From Euryarchaeota archaeon UBA558 (GTDB taxonomy: Archaea; Thermoplasmatota; Poseidoniia; Poseidoniales; Thalassarchaeaceae): 64,000 nt of DNA. Below are positions 14,724-22,738 of the stretch, piece after piece. The notes beneath the pieces were generated by a model. That model ran no database searches. It saw only the letters and a program-made list of their open reading frames with translations, and was not told the origin of the DNA. The number at the start of each line of letters is the position of its first letter. Position 1 is the first letter of the stretch. The translations under genes and the position numbers were made by a program. The stretch is taken from positions 102,732 to 166,731 of the forward strand of contig DAZE01000017.1 of assembly GCA_002507175.1 (NCBI GenBank), in the 5' to 3' direction.

Positions 14724-16058
14724 ATGGGGTTCTCCAGAGTCCTCATAGCAAACCGTGGCGAAATTGCCCTCAGAATTTTGAGATCACTCCGTACTATGGG
14801 TATAGAGGTTGCAATTATACACGGAAGAGAAGATAGAACAAGTCTACCAGTGAGACTGTCTGATTATGCAGTCCCAATCTACCGGGACGACCCATTGCAA
14901 AGCTATCTAGACATCGAAGCGGTTGTGGAAGCGGCCAAAAGCGTCAAGGCTGATGCAGTGCATCCAGGATATGGATTCCTCGCAGAAAACCCAGCATTTG
15001 CCCGTAGGCTGAAAGATGAGGGCATAGTATTCATCGGCCCTTCACCAGAGGTGCTGGAACTACTGGGGGACAAGATACAAGCCCGTTCCACCATGGCTGC
15101 TGCTGGGTTACCAGTCGCTGGGGGTTCTAATCATCCAGTTGAAAACCCGAATGAAGCCAACTTAGTTGCAGCAGAGATTGGATATCCCGTGATCATAAAG
15201 GCAGCGGCTGGGGGCGGCGGCATCGGCATGCAGGTCGTGGCGAGTCAAGTTGACCTTGATTCGGCATTCCGTCTATGTTCTAGCAGAGCGAAGTCGGCGT
15301 TCGGAGATGGGAGGGTCTTCATCGAAAAGTACATCGAGAATGCACAACACATTGAATTTCAGGTTCTGGGTGATGGAACAAATGCAGTCCATTTCGGGGA
15401 AAGATTTTGCTCAATCCAGAGGAGGCACCAGAAAATTCTGGAAGAAGGACCTTGGCTAGACGATGATACTCGAAACAGGATGGGACAAAAAGTAGTGGAA
15501 GGTGCAATAACAGTTGGTTATTCTGGACTAGCCACATTCGAGTTTCTCAGAGACTCAAACGGGGAATTTTACTTCCTAGAGGTCAACCCCAGAGTACAGG
15601 TTGAACATACTGTGACGGAGCAACTGACTGGATTCGACCTGGTCTCTTTGGGAATAAGGGTAGCATCAGGGGAAAGCATTGGAATATCGCAAGGTCAGAT
15701 ACAACTTACAGGCCATGCAATCCAAGCGAGAATTAATGCCGAGAAACCAACAGATTTCTCTCCTGCGCCGGGCAGATTATGGGAATGCCTACTTCCTTCC
15801 GGACCAGGAATAAGAGTAGATTCACACGCTTGCTCTGGCTACTCTATGCCAAGGTGCTTCGACTCACTACTTGCCAAGATCATTTCTCACGGAAGGGACC
15901 GTGAGGAGGCTATATCGAGATTGGATGCAGCACTGAGAGAAACGGTTCTAGATGGTGTGGATACTCTCATACCTCTTCACAGGAAAATCCTAGAAGAACC
16001 CAACTTCCTCAAGAAGAACATGACCATCTCCTATCTTGAAGATCATGATTTTGGGTGA
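14724..16058 (+). CDS. accC: Biotin carboxylase subunit of an acyl-CoA carboxylase
   Basis: 444 residues, normal for a free biotin carboxylase. It carboxylates biotin on a carrier protein using ATP and bicarbonate. Seen: FSRVLIANRGEIALRILRSLR at the N-terminus, HPGYGFLAENP, the ATP-grasp loop IKAAAGGGGIGMQVV, FGERFCSIQRRHQKILEE and FLEVNPRVQVEHTVTE. The ATG at 14724 matches the family N-terminus; an upstream ATG at 14688 adds 12 unrelated residues. The carboxyltransferase and biotin carrier are not in the window. In archaea the complex usually carboxylates acetyl-CoA or propionyl-CoA; combined with IcmF at 30-33 kb it fits acyl-CoA metabolism. Confidence 0.93.
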   Translation: MGFSRVLIANRGEIALRILRSLRTMGIEVAIIHGREDRTSLPVRLSDYAVPIYRDDPLQSYLDIEAVVEAAKSVKADAVHPGYGFLAENPAFARRLKDEGIVFIGPSPEVLELLGDKIQARSTMAAAGLPVAGGSNHPVENPNEANLVAAEIGYPVIIKAAAGGGGIGMQVVASQVDLDSAFRLCSSRAKSAFGDGRVFIEKYIENAQHIEFQVLGDGTNAVHFGERFCSIQRRHQKILEEGPWLDDDTRNRMGQKVVEGAITVGYSGLATFEFLRDSNGEFYFLEVNPRVQVEHTVTEQLTGFDLVSLGIRVASGESIGISQGQIQLTGHAIQARINAEKPTDFSPAPGRLWECLLPSGPGIRVDSHACSGYSMPRCFDSLLAKIISHGRDREEAISRLDAALRETVLDGVDTLIPLHRKILEEPNFLKKNMTISYLEDHDFG

Positions 16059-16062
16059 AAGA

Positions 16063-17028
16063 ATGGAGTTAGTTATCGTTGGAAGTGCTGGTTATGATGA
16101 CATCGAGACACCACTTGGGAAGGTAAGCGGCCTTCTGGGTGGATCTGCCATATATTCTGGGCTCTCAGCGGCTTTTCATGCAAGAGACATAGGGCTACAG
16201 AGGCTTAGTGTGGGCATTGTTTCTATTGTAGGGGAAGACTTCGACCCTGATTCAGAAAGAAAATTGAGACAATCTGGGTTGGACCTAAGGGGATTAAGGA
16301 GATCAATGCTTCCGACATTCAGATGGTCTGGAAGGTATGAGGGTTCAATGGATCATGCAGAGACCGTTTCAACCGAGCTAAATTCCCTTGTGGACTTCAA
16401 CCCTGATTTTCCATCGGGTTGGAAAAACCCTGAAATTGTATTCTGCTCTAGTGCTAGCCCAAAGTCTCAGAACTCAGTCCTTGATGCAAATCAGGAAGCC
16501 TTTGTCACTGCCTTGGACACCTTTGCCCTATGGATAGAGGAAGACTTTCATGGCCTCTCCGAGGCAATGAGGAAGGTGGACATCGCAATTTTCAATGAAG
16601 ATGAAGTCAATCGAATCGGCAACGACTCGAATTACATGGTTTCCGCTAAAAAAATAATGAGCGGAGAGGCACTAGACGGCGGGGGACTTCTTGGTCCGGG
16701 ACCTGATTGCTTAATTGTGAAGCGAGGCAGTGCAGGTTGCGTGTGCATCCATCGAGATGGAGTAATCACCCTACCAGCGTATCCGACCACCATGATTGTC
16801 GATCCGACTGGTTGTGGAGACGTATTCGCAGGTGCTTTTTTGGCTCAATTGGTTCCACTAAGAGGAAGAATTGCTGATATTGAATCAATACGGAGAGCAT
16901 TAGTCCACGCGACTGTCACGGCCTCATTTAATATCGAATCATTCGGGACTGATGCAATTGCCAACTTGAAAAGAGGAAAATATAGGGCAAGATTGGACAA
17001 GTTTAGGAGAATGATTGGCATTATCTGA
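16063..17028 (+). CDS. PfkB/ribokinase-family sugar kinase
   Basis: 321 residues. Seen: the N-terminal VIVGSAGYDDIETPLG and GLLGGSAIYSGLSA region, a central IFNEDEVNRIG segment typical of the family, and the C-terminal signature VDPTGCGDVFAGAFLAQL with the catalytic aspartate. The substrate (a sugar, nucleoside or sugar phosphate) cannot be assigned from the sequence. The start at 16063 lies 4 bases after the accC stop and fits the family N-terminus; a frame from 16036 would overlap accC. The 3' end overlaps the convergent membrane-protein gene by 8 bases. Confidence 0.85.
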   Translation: MELVIVGSAGYDDIETPLGKVSGLLGGSAIYSGLSAAFHARDIGLQRLSVGIVSIVGEDFDPDSERKLRQSGLDLRGLRRSMLPTFRWSGRYEGSMDHAETVSTELNSLVDFNPDFPSGWKNPEIVFCSSASPKSQNSVLDANQEAFVTALDTFALWIEEDFHGLSEAMRKVDIAIFNEDEVNRIGNDSNYMVSAKKIMSGEALDGGGLLGPGPDCLIVKRGSAGCVCIHRDGVITLPAYPTTMIVDPTGCGDVFAGAFLAQLVPLRGRIADIESIRRALVHATVTASFNIESFGTDAIANLKRGKYRARLDKFRRMIGII

Positions 17029-18454
17029 GATGTCTGACCCCGGGTATCCCGGCTTCCTGGCCGCCGTAGTCACTCGGCCTCATCTCACTGAACCTCGGAA
17101 CTTCCAACTCTGAATGATTTCTACTCTGATTGTACGCGAGCCTCCTATTGTTCACGATCTTGTTGAGTGCAACTCGCCCCACTGTATCAGAAAATGACCT
17201 ATTAGATGCCCCTCCTAGCCGCACCTCCGATTGGTGACCTTGATCAGCACGAAGCCTGAGTCTTTGGGTTGAGAAAAACCTCATTGTGGGAGAAGGGAAA
17301 GTTTCTGATTCAAGGGCCCGATTTTCCCTCGCTCTTCCCTTGATTTCCTTCTTGGATGGTGCCAAAAGCCTCTCAATAATCGATTTTCCTCTCGGTCCTC
17401 GAATCACAGAGTTGGGTGCGGGAAGATTTCTGCCTCTTCCGACGTCGTTCATAACTTGCCTGGCTCTGGCTTGTTTGACTATCCCTGGACGACACTCCTC
17501 ACGAACGGCTGCATCTGTTGGATTAGGTAGAGAGAACTCATGGTTTTTGACATCTCGATATTCCTCATGGGCCCGCTTGATCATCATTGAACTAGATTGT
17601 TCAATTGACTCATCGATTGGGGGCTGAACACCCCAATTATTCATCACTGAAGGCTCGGTTGAGATTGTTTCTTGCACATATTTTTCGGCTGGGGCTGGAT
17701 CGTCAAACATGCTCCACTCCAAACCAGCATCCTCTTGATCGGAGAATACGAAGCTAGCATCAAAAGGAAGATTTTCCTCAATCACAGGCTCTTCAAATAC
17801 CGAAGAGAAAACTTCCTCCTTTGGCTCTAACTCAGGTTCCGCTTGCGCTCGGCGGATCATGGGGCGGTACTGTGGGTTAGCTACTTGGGGGAGGCCCTGG
17901 CCAAGCATAGTTGGAGAATCAGTGGCGTTTTCTGGCAATAAATTCTGGGTTGCAATCCTGTTCTCTTCAACCCTCATCCACGATTTTTTTATCTCTATTC
18001 TGGCATCGCCAACTGAATGACCGTGCATTACCCTGTTTAACATCTGATAGAGGTAGAGCAATTCGCTTTGAGTCCCAGAGATTAGATGTCTGGTTCCACT
18101 GTTGTGATCTATTGCCAATATCGGCAACCTGAATCCAACATATACCACGACACAAAAAATACCAGAAAAACCCGCTAAGTAGGAATATGGTTCCACCAAC
18201 ACTCTAAACGAGGAAATTATCAATGTGAGACCTATTACTATCCATGTTCTCGAAAACTTTTGTATGTCGGTTTGCCTTAGGCTATCAATTGAACCGAGCT
18301 CAATGGCAGTTCCCATGCCTCTAGCGTCCTCGAAACGAAGGCTTCGCTGGTCGAGAACTGCTCTAAAGTGTCTTGACAGCCCGACCAGAGAGAGTCCGTC
18401 GAACCATTCCGACTCACTCCCCTCTGCTCGAGCCCGCGGCCCGGCTGAGTACAT
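17021..18454 (-). CDS. Membrane-anchored protein with long disordered C-terminus, function unknown
   Basis: 477 residues. Two close membrane segments lie at about residues 70-85 (TWIVIGLTLIISSFRVLV) and 92-112 (AGFSGIFCVVVYVGFRLPILAI). The remaining 350 residues are hydrophilic, first with a helix around HSVGDARIEIKKSWMRVEENRI, then acidic low-complexity sequence, then a basic Arg-rich tail (GPRGKSIIERLLAPSKKEIKGRARENRA and after). The acidic-then-basic layout could suit a cytoplasmic protein-interaction tail. I recognise no family. Confidence 0.65.
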   Translation of the reverse strand: MYSAGPRARAEGSESEWFDGLSLVGLSRHFRAVLDQRSLRFEDARGMGTAIELGSIDSLRQTDIQKFSRTWIVIGLTLIISSFRVLVEPYSYLAGFSGIFCVVVYVGFRLPILAIDHNSGTRHLISGTQSELLYLYQMLNRVMHGHSVGDARIEIKKSWMRVEENRIATQNLLPENATDSPTMLGQGLPQVANPQYRPMIRRAQAEPELEPKEEVFSSVFEEPVIEENLPFDASFVFSDQEDAGLEWSMFDDPAPAEKYVQETISTEPSVMNNWGVQPPIDESIEQSSSMMIKRAHEEYRDVKNHEFSLPNPTDAAVREECRPGIVKQARARQVMNDVGRGRNLPAPNSVIRGPRGKSIIERLLAPSKKEIKGRARENRALESETFPSPTMRFFSTQRLRLRADQGHQSEVRLGGASNRSFSDTVGRVALNKIVNNRRLAYNQSRNHSELEVPRFSEMRPSDYGGQEAGIPGVRHLR

Positions 18455-18536
18455 CCCAATCGCCCATATCTCCTATTACAATTTATACTCTTAGGCTGAA
18501 ACAACCATATCAGGCCAAAACAAACCGCATTCTAGG

Positions 18537-19520
18537 CTAGACCATTTGTATGTTGGAAACTGGTCCAATGATCCTCATCGGACCAGCATCGAGCTGAACC
18601 AACAAAGGCGGTTTGTCAAAAGTGGTTCTCAGATCGATCGGCCGATCCCAGTTCACAACCATGGTATTTTCCTCGATGGACTCTATTCTGCCGACAAAAA
18701 ATTGGAGATCGAAGGACATGTGGATGACATCGCCTGCTTGAGGGGTTTTATTTTGAAAGACAGAAATCGCTACTGTCAAGTGACTTTTCTCTGACCGGAT
18801 GAGTAGATTTGATTCCTCAGATACGATTTGACTTCCTTTGTCCAGGGAGTCATCACTAACCCCCCTAAGTGCAATGCCGACCCTATCCCCTGTCAAAGCC
18901 CTGTCCACATCATCATCCATTACCTGTAGCGATCTTACAATCCCGTTGGCCTTTTTTGGGTATATTTTCACATTGTCATGTCTTGCCAACACACCTGACC
19001 TCACATATCCTATTCCAACCAATCCTATCCCCTTGACCACGAAATGCTGATCAATGGATACCAATAATTCACCCACGCTATTCTGCTTTTCCACTTGACG
19101 TAATAGGACTGTTCGGTACTCATTCAAATCAGGCATCTGATGATGCACATTCCATGACCTCAACCCTGCTTCATGCTTGACCAGATTTACTTTATCCGGA
19201 TCAATCCAAGCCCCATCCTTAGGGTTAATGATTAGATCTCCGTGTTCGATGCCAGATGAGGAGAATGCCACCATCGATTCCCCTAGCGCAGCGTCAATGG
19301 AGTTGACTTCGATGATCCCGTAATCAGCGACATTCAAAGCAGAGAGTAGGGGTCGGATTCGTTCAGGAAAGTTGAGGGGGCGAATAAGAGAAAGTATCCT
19401 GCGATCTGGTCCGGCACCCTCTTTGAAAACATAAGACTCCACATCTCTTGAGTCAGTTAGCTTGCCTATCGATCGACATAATTCCTGACTCCCGAGGATA
19501 GCGATATTCAGAACTGGCAT
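18537..19520 (-). CDS. EF-Tu/SelB-like translation-factor paralogue with degenerate GTPase domain
   Basis: 327 residues. The C-terminal part carries recognisable EF-Tu-type domain 2: VSIDQHFVVKGIGLVGIGYVRSGVLARHDNVKIYP, then VRSLQVMDDDVDRALTGDRVGIALRGV, followed by a domain-3-like barrel. The N-terminal part occupies the place of the G domain but the P-loop is lost: LNIAILGSQELCRSIGKL replaces the usual GHVDHGKT/S. No DxxG or NKxD motif is clear. It is probably a non-GTP-binding relative of SelB/EF1A; similar pseudo-GTPases occur in some archaea. The role is unknown. The ATG at 19520 is chosen because the fold begins there; the frame extends to 19547. The thioesterase gene lies 12 bases upstream of that. 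Confidence 0.68.
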   Translation of the reverse strand: MPVLNIAILGSQELCRSIGKLTDSRDVESYVFKEGAGPDRRILSLIRPLNFPERIRPLLSALNVADYGIIEVNSIDAALGESMVAFSSSGIEHGDLIINPKDGAWIDPDKVNLVKHEAGLRSWNVHHQMPDLNEYRTVLLRQVEKQNSVGELLVSIDQHFVVKGIGLVGIGYVRSGVLARHDNVKIYPKKANGIVRSLQVMDDDVDRALTGDRVGIALRGVSDDSLDKGSQIVSEESNLLIRSEKSHLTVAISVFQNKTPQAGDVIHMSFDLQFFVGRIESIEENTMVVNWDRPIDLRTTFDKPPLLVQLDAGPMRIIGPVSNIQMV

Positions 19521-19559
19521 TGAACTCGACCTACCTAGATTTGACAAGTCTTATGCCTA

Positions 19560-20018
19560 TCAGCCATCCATTCTCATACCTTCTCTAGCCATTTTTGCAA
19601 GGGAGTACAGCCGCTGCTCTTCATCCCCTTCCGGGTTAAATTGGGGGACTTTGGTAGGCTTCAGAGAATCATCTACGGCGACCATGAAGAAAAAGCCTGA
19701 GCAAATTTCCTCTGGAGTCCAATTCTTCCGAGATAGTCTACAAGAAGTCACATGGACCCCTATGGTTCTTGGAGATGTCCAGACGACACGGGCAATCGTC
19801 CTAATCACATCACCTTGGTATGCCGGTCTCTTAAACTTCAATGCATCAACCGAGATCGTCACGACGTCCTCGCTGCAGAATTTACTGGCTGCCATGCCAG
19901 CTGCTGTATCCATTATCGACATCAATCGACCCCCAAAAAGCGTGTCCAGTGCGTTGGTGTCCCCCGGGAATACTTCATTCAGTTGAATTACTGGGGCTTT
20001 CCTTTCACGATCGTCCAT
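19560..20018 (-). CDS. Acyl-CoA thioesterase, hotdog fold (YciA/BFIT-like)
   Basis: 152 residues. Seen: LNEVFPGDTNALDTLFGGRLMSIMDTAAGMAA, the family's motif with the catalytic Asn and Asp of the hotdog helix, followed by VSVDALKFKRPAYQGDVIRTIARV and a third block TIGVHVTSCRLSRKNW...CSGFFFMVAVD. It hydrolyses acyl-CoA to free acid and CoA; chain-length preference is not readable. It is on the same strand as the SelB-like gene downstream. Confidence 0.87.
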   Translation of the reverse strand: MDDRERKAPVIQLNEVFPGDTNALDTLFGGRLMSIMDTAAGMAASKFCSEDVVTISVDALKFKRPAYQGDVIRTIARVVWTSPRTIGVHVTSCRLSRKNWTPEEICSGFFFMVAVDDSLKPTKVPQFNPEGDEEQRLYSLAKMAREGMRMDG

Positions 20019-20104
20019 GTTAATGACCCAATAGTCTCAGCCACTTCAATCCACCCCGCACATCAGCCAATTGTAGGCGTTTCAACCGCTTGATTGATGT
20101 CTTC

Positions 20105-20893
20105 ATGTCGAATCAGAGGGTTGTGAGCGCATCGACACTGGTCTGGACCCCGGTCGAAATTTATGATCCGGATGGAGGAAAGTACATACTATGGCCACAC
20201 CTTCCTTGTGTGGATTCCCCCGCAGAACTCAGGCCTGATCTAAATCCCAGAAATTTGGCCTTCCTTGCATCCTCTGAGGATTTATGGCGATGGAAAGAGG
20301 AAGAAATAGAGAATGAGGCTAATCCAGGGGCCCACGTCGCTGCCGCATCTGCATCTGGAACATCCCTCGGGAGATATCTTTCCGACCTATTGGGGTTGGG
20401 ATTGCATGATGTTCGAATACCGGATCCCGAGCCTATGCGCCTCCTAAAAGATCATGGTGGCGCCAAAGTCTTCCCCTTAGAACCCTCAAGCGACGATCCT
20501 GGCTGGGCAGATTTGATGGTAAGACATGCCGAGCAAGCTTCGAAAGCTTCGACTTTCCTAGGCCTAATCTCCACAGGCAGAAGATGGAGAAAGTTGAGGA
20601 CATCATCAATATCAAGACTCCATCATCATGATGCCATTGATCCCGAAATTGGGGCTGCCGCAGCCTCAGCTGTCGCTTGGTGGGCTGAGGAACAACGTTC
20701 TTGGACAAAAGAACTCACAAAAGAAAGAGATCTCAGGATAGCTTCCAGGCTGCGCGGTGCCATGAGGTCTGCGAGGGAAGGAGAGTCCGATTGTGAGATT
20801 CTAGTACCTATTCACCAAGCTAGACTAAACGAAATCGCGGAGGCACTATCTACGTGGCCTGAGTGTGAAGATTGCAAGGAGGGGGGCGCTTGA
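20105..20893 (+). CDS. Unrecognised protein, first gene of a coupled three-gene operon
   Basis: About 262 residues. I do not recognise the family. It is soluble, with an N-terminal segment (TLVWTPVEIYDPDGGKYILWPHLP) and a helical C-terminal part containing basic (RRWRKLRTSSISRLHHHDA, RIASRLRGAMRSAREGE) and Trp-rich stretches (VAWWAEEQRSW). The segment CEILVPIHQARLNEIAEAL faintly recalls the end of TraB-type proteins, but I do not assign it. The stop overlaps the TTG start of the next gene (TTGA), so the two are probably translated together. A TTG start at 20090 would add five residues. Confidence 0.65.
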   Translation: MSNQRVVSASTLVWTPVEIYDPDGGKYILWPHLPCVDSPAELRPDLNPRNLAFLASSEDLWRWKEEEIENEANPGAHVAAASASGTSLGRYLSDLLGLGLHDVRIPDPEPMRLLKDHGGAKVFPLEPSSDDPGWADLMVRHAEQASKASTFLGLISTGRRWRKLRTSSISRLHHHDAIDPEIGAAAASAVAWWAEEQRSWTKELTKERDLRIASRLRGAMRSAREGESDCEILVPIHQARLNEIAEALSTWPECEDCKEGGA

Positions 20894-21423
20894 CAGATAT
20901 CGGGAGCAGACTTGAGATCGAGATTGAAGATCAGAACTTCAGGTTCCGTGCCAAAGAACCCCCAACCCAGGAGGCTGCCATGACCCTACTGGGTGCAAAA
21001 AGAATTGGAGACAATGTCATTATCGAGCGCTCTAGACCGACTGCTACCCTCGTTTTTGAGCAAACAGGCAGCATACTTGTACATGGTCTGGCCAGAGCGG
21101 AGGTCGCAAAGTTGGCCATACGCGAATCCCTACTCCAACTGGGTCTACCTGAAGAGGGACTATCCATGGAGTCTGGCTCAGTTCTTGCAAGATTTACAAG
21201 TGGGCGGGCCGTTATATCCAGTGTTGCAACCACCAGACTCTCAGAAGCCTCAATCAACGAAGATATCGGAGCTGTGGAGATAGCCGCTACAAGGTTTGGG
21301 GGCGTCATCCTGATCTTCCCGAGCGGAAAGGGACTCGCCATAGGCATGAGGTCCAGAAGAATTGCAGAGCTAGCAATTGAGACCTACCTTGAGATCCTAG
21401 AGCAAGAGGGAGCCCTTGCGTGA
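20890..21423 (+). CDS. Divergent TATA-binding-protein-like protein
   Basis: 177 residues with two repeats of TBP pattern. Repeat 1 includes RSRPTATLVFEQTGSILVHGLARAEVAKLAIRESLLQLG; repeat 2 includes ATRFGGVILIFPSGKGLAIGMRSRRIAELAIETYLEILEQEG, close to the TBP block LIFxSGKxVxTGAKSEEEA. Phe in LVF and LIF and in TRFGG sits where TBP has DNA-kinking phenylalanines, while the fourth position reads RIGDN. It may be a TBP paralogue or a TBP-fold protein with another use. The TTG at 20890 has a strong AGGAGGGGG ribosome site 7-8 bases upstream and overlaps the previous stop; its own stop overlaps the next GTG. That embeds it in an operon with a TatD-like enzyme. Confidence 0.6.
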   Translation: MTDIGSRLEIEIEDQNFRFRAKEPPTQEAAMTLLGAKRIGDNVIIERSRPTATLVFEQTGSILVHGLARAEVAKLAIRESLLQLGLPEEGLSMESGSVLARFTSGRAVISSVATTRLSEASINEDIGAVEIAATRFGGVILIFPSGKGLAIGMRSRRIAELAIETYLEILEQEGALA

Positions 21424-22319
21424 GAATCATGATGAATGGATGGAATTGGGACGGCCCTATCCTGGATCATCACATGCATTTGGACAGCATGGGCATGGGC
21501 GTTGAGGCTGCAAGGACGTTCAAATCCGCGGGCGGGACATCACTCATCCTTGTCCATAAGCCAAATTTTGATTCATTGCCGGAAAACAAGGATGACTACC
21601 GGGCAGCATATTCCAAAACACTTGATATGGCTGAGAGTGTGAGGAAAAACACTGGGATCAACGTCGGAGTTATTTTGGGCCCGCACCCCGTTTCATGGGA
21701 GCGTCAGATCGGTGAAATCGGTTTAGATAGGTCCAATGAGCTGCACCTAGAGGCAGTCTCACTAGCACTTGAATTTACTCAGGAAAGACAGGCCATCGGG
21801 ATTGGGGAGGTCGGAAGGCCACATTACGTAATATCCGAGGAGAGGTGGAACCATGCCAATGAGCTATTGGTAGAAGTTCTGAAAATGGCGAAAGAGGACG
21901 GGTCAGCGGTCCAATTGCACGTTGAAGAGAACTCCTCAGAAACCTACAGGACGATAGATGAGATCAGGAGACAAGCCGGTCTCGGTAGAGATAAAACTGT
22001 CAGACATTATGCGAAAGCAAACCTTTCTGAAAAATTCAGACATGGAATGTCTTGTACGGTGAATGTGGGAAAAGGATCAATCTGCGATATCTTGGATACG
22101 TGGCAGAAGGGCAATGCGCCGTGGGGCATGGAAACTGATTACCTAGATGACCCAAAACGGCCAGGAGCGGTACTAGGACCCAAAACAATTCCAAAAAGAA
22201 CCACTGAACTCTGCGATGAGTGGAAGAAGCGAGGAAAGAGAGAGGCAGAATTAGACGAACTTCTCCACAGAGTCAATCTTGATTGGGTCGAGAGGACTTA
22301 TGGATGGGTCCCATCTTGA
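21420..22319 (+). CDS. TatD-like metal-dependent hydrolase
   Basis: 299 residues from a GTG that overlaps the stop of the TBP-like gene (GTGA). Seen: ILDHHMHLDSMGMG (the first metal-binding HxH), ILVHKPNF, GVILGPHPVSW, IGIGEVGRPHYV, VQLHVEENSS with a metal-binding His, and GMETDYLDDPKRPGAVLGP near the C-terminus, where TatD enzymes carry the catalytic Asp. The fold is a TIM-barrel amidohydrolase-type phosphoesterase; TatD proteins are often DNases. Exact activity is not readable. Confidence 0.8.
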   Translation: MRIMMNGWNWDGPILDHHMHLDSMGMGVEAARTFKSAGGTSLILVHKPNFDSLPENKDDYRAAYSKTLDMAESVRKNTGINVGVILGPHPVSWERQIGEIGLDRSNELHLEAVSLALEFTQERQAIGIGEVGRPHYVISEERWNHANELLVEVLKMAKEDGSAVQLHVEENSSETYRTIDEIRRQAGLGRDKTVRHYAKANLSEKFRHGMSCTVNVGKGSICDILDTWQKGNAPWGMETDYLDDPKRPGAVLGPKTIPKRTTELCDEWKKRGKREAELDELLHRVNLDWVERTYGWVPS

Positions 22320-22552
22320 AATAGCCTCATTAGACTGATCCTCGGCATGAAGGCAAGTATGCCACCGATGATAAAAAGGAAAAGAAAAGACAGTCCAACG
22401 AGCCAATCAGGACTATTGATCGCTATGTCCATGGCCTCCACAGCCAAAAGAAAAAGAGGTGCGTTCACAGGTAGAAAAACAACCAACATCGCGATGCCGA
22501 TCCTGCGTCTCCAATACATCCGTCTCATACTTCCGAGGACCAATAGGTGCAT
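22298..22552 (-). CDS. Small two-helix membrane protein, function unknown
   Basis: 84 residues if started at 22552. Two membrane segments: RIGIAMLVVFLPVNAPLFLLAVEAM and WLVGLSFLFLFIIGGILAFMP, preceded by an Arg-rich stretch (MRRMYWRRR). The frame extends to an ATG at 22612, but that would place the start 2 bases from tRNA-Gly on the other strand; ATGs at 22552 and 22528 are more likely. The 3' end overlaps the convergent TatD-like gene by 22 bases. Membrane pattern and codon periodicity make it plausible, but no family is recognised. Confidence 0.5.
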   Translation of the reverse strand: MHLLVLGSMRRMYWRRRIGIAMLVVFLPVNAPLFLLAVEAMDIAINSPDWLVGLSFLFLFIIGGILAFMPRISLMRLFQDGTHP

Positions 22553-22613
22553 AACGAAGACGGGTATATGTGACCGAATCGATTTAGAGTCCAAGTAGTG
22601 TCCCATGGGCATA

Positions 22614-22690
22614 GCGCCTGTAGTGAAGTCTGGTTATCACCTGAGGTTTCCAACCTCATATCCTGGGTTCGAATCCCGGCGGGCGCACCA
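22614..22690 (+). tRNA. tRNA-Gly (anticodon UCC), CCA encoded
   Basis: A complete cloverleaf: acceptor GCGCCTG paired with CGGGCGC (one G-U), D stem GTGA/TCAC, anticodon stem TGAGG/CCTCA around loop TTTCCAA (anticodon TCC), four-base variable loop TATC, T stem CTGGG/CCCGG around TTCGAAT, discriminator A at 22687 and CCA at 22688-22690. Reads GGA and possibly other GGN codons. It sits in the gap upstream of the ABC exporter gene, on the same strand. Confidence 0.95.
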
Positions 22691-22738
22691 ATTGGTTCAG
22701 TACTGAAGACTACATACTCCAAGTGTTCCGCAGGGGGT

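Noticed and set aside
22598..22738. ATG at 22598 as the ABC exporter start
   Set aside because: The frame would run through the tRNA-Gly gene; the extra residues are translated tRNA.
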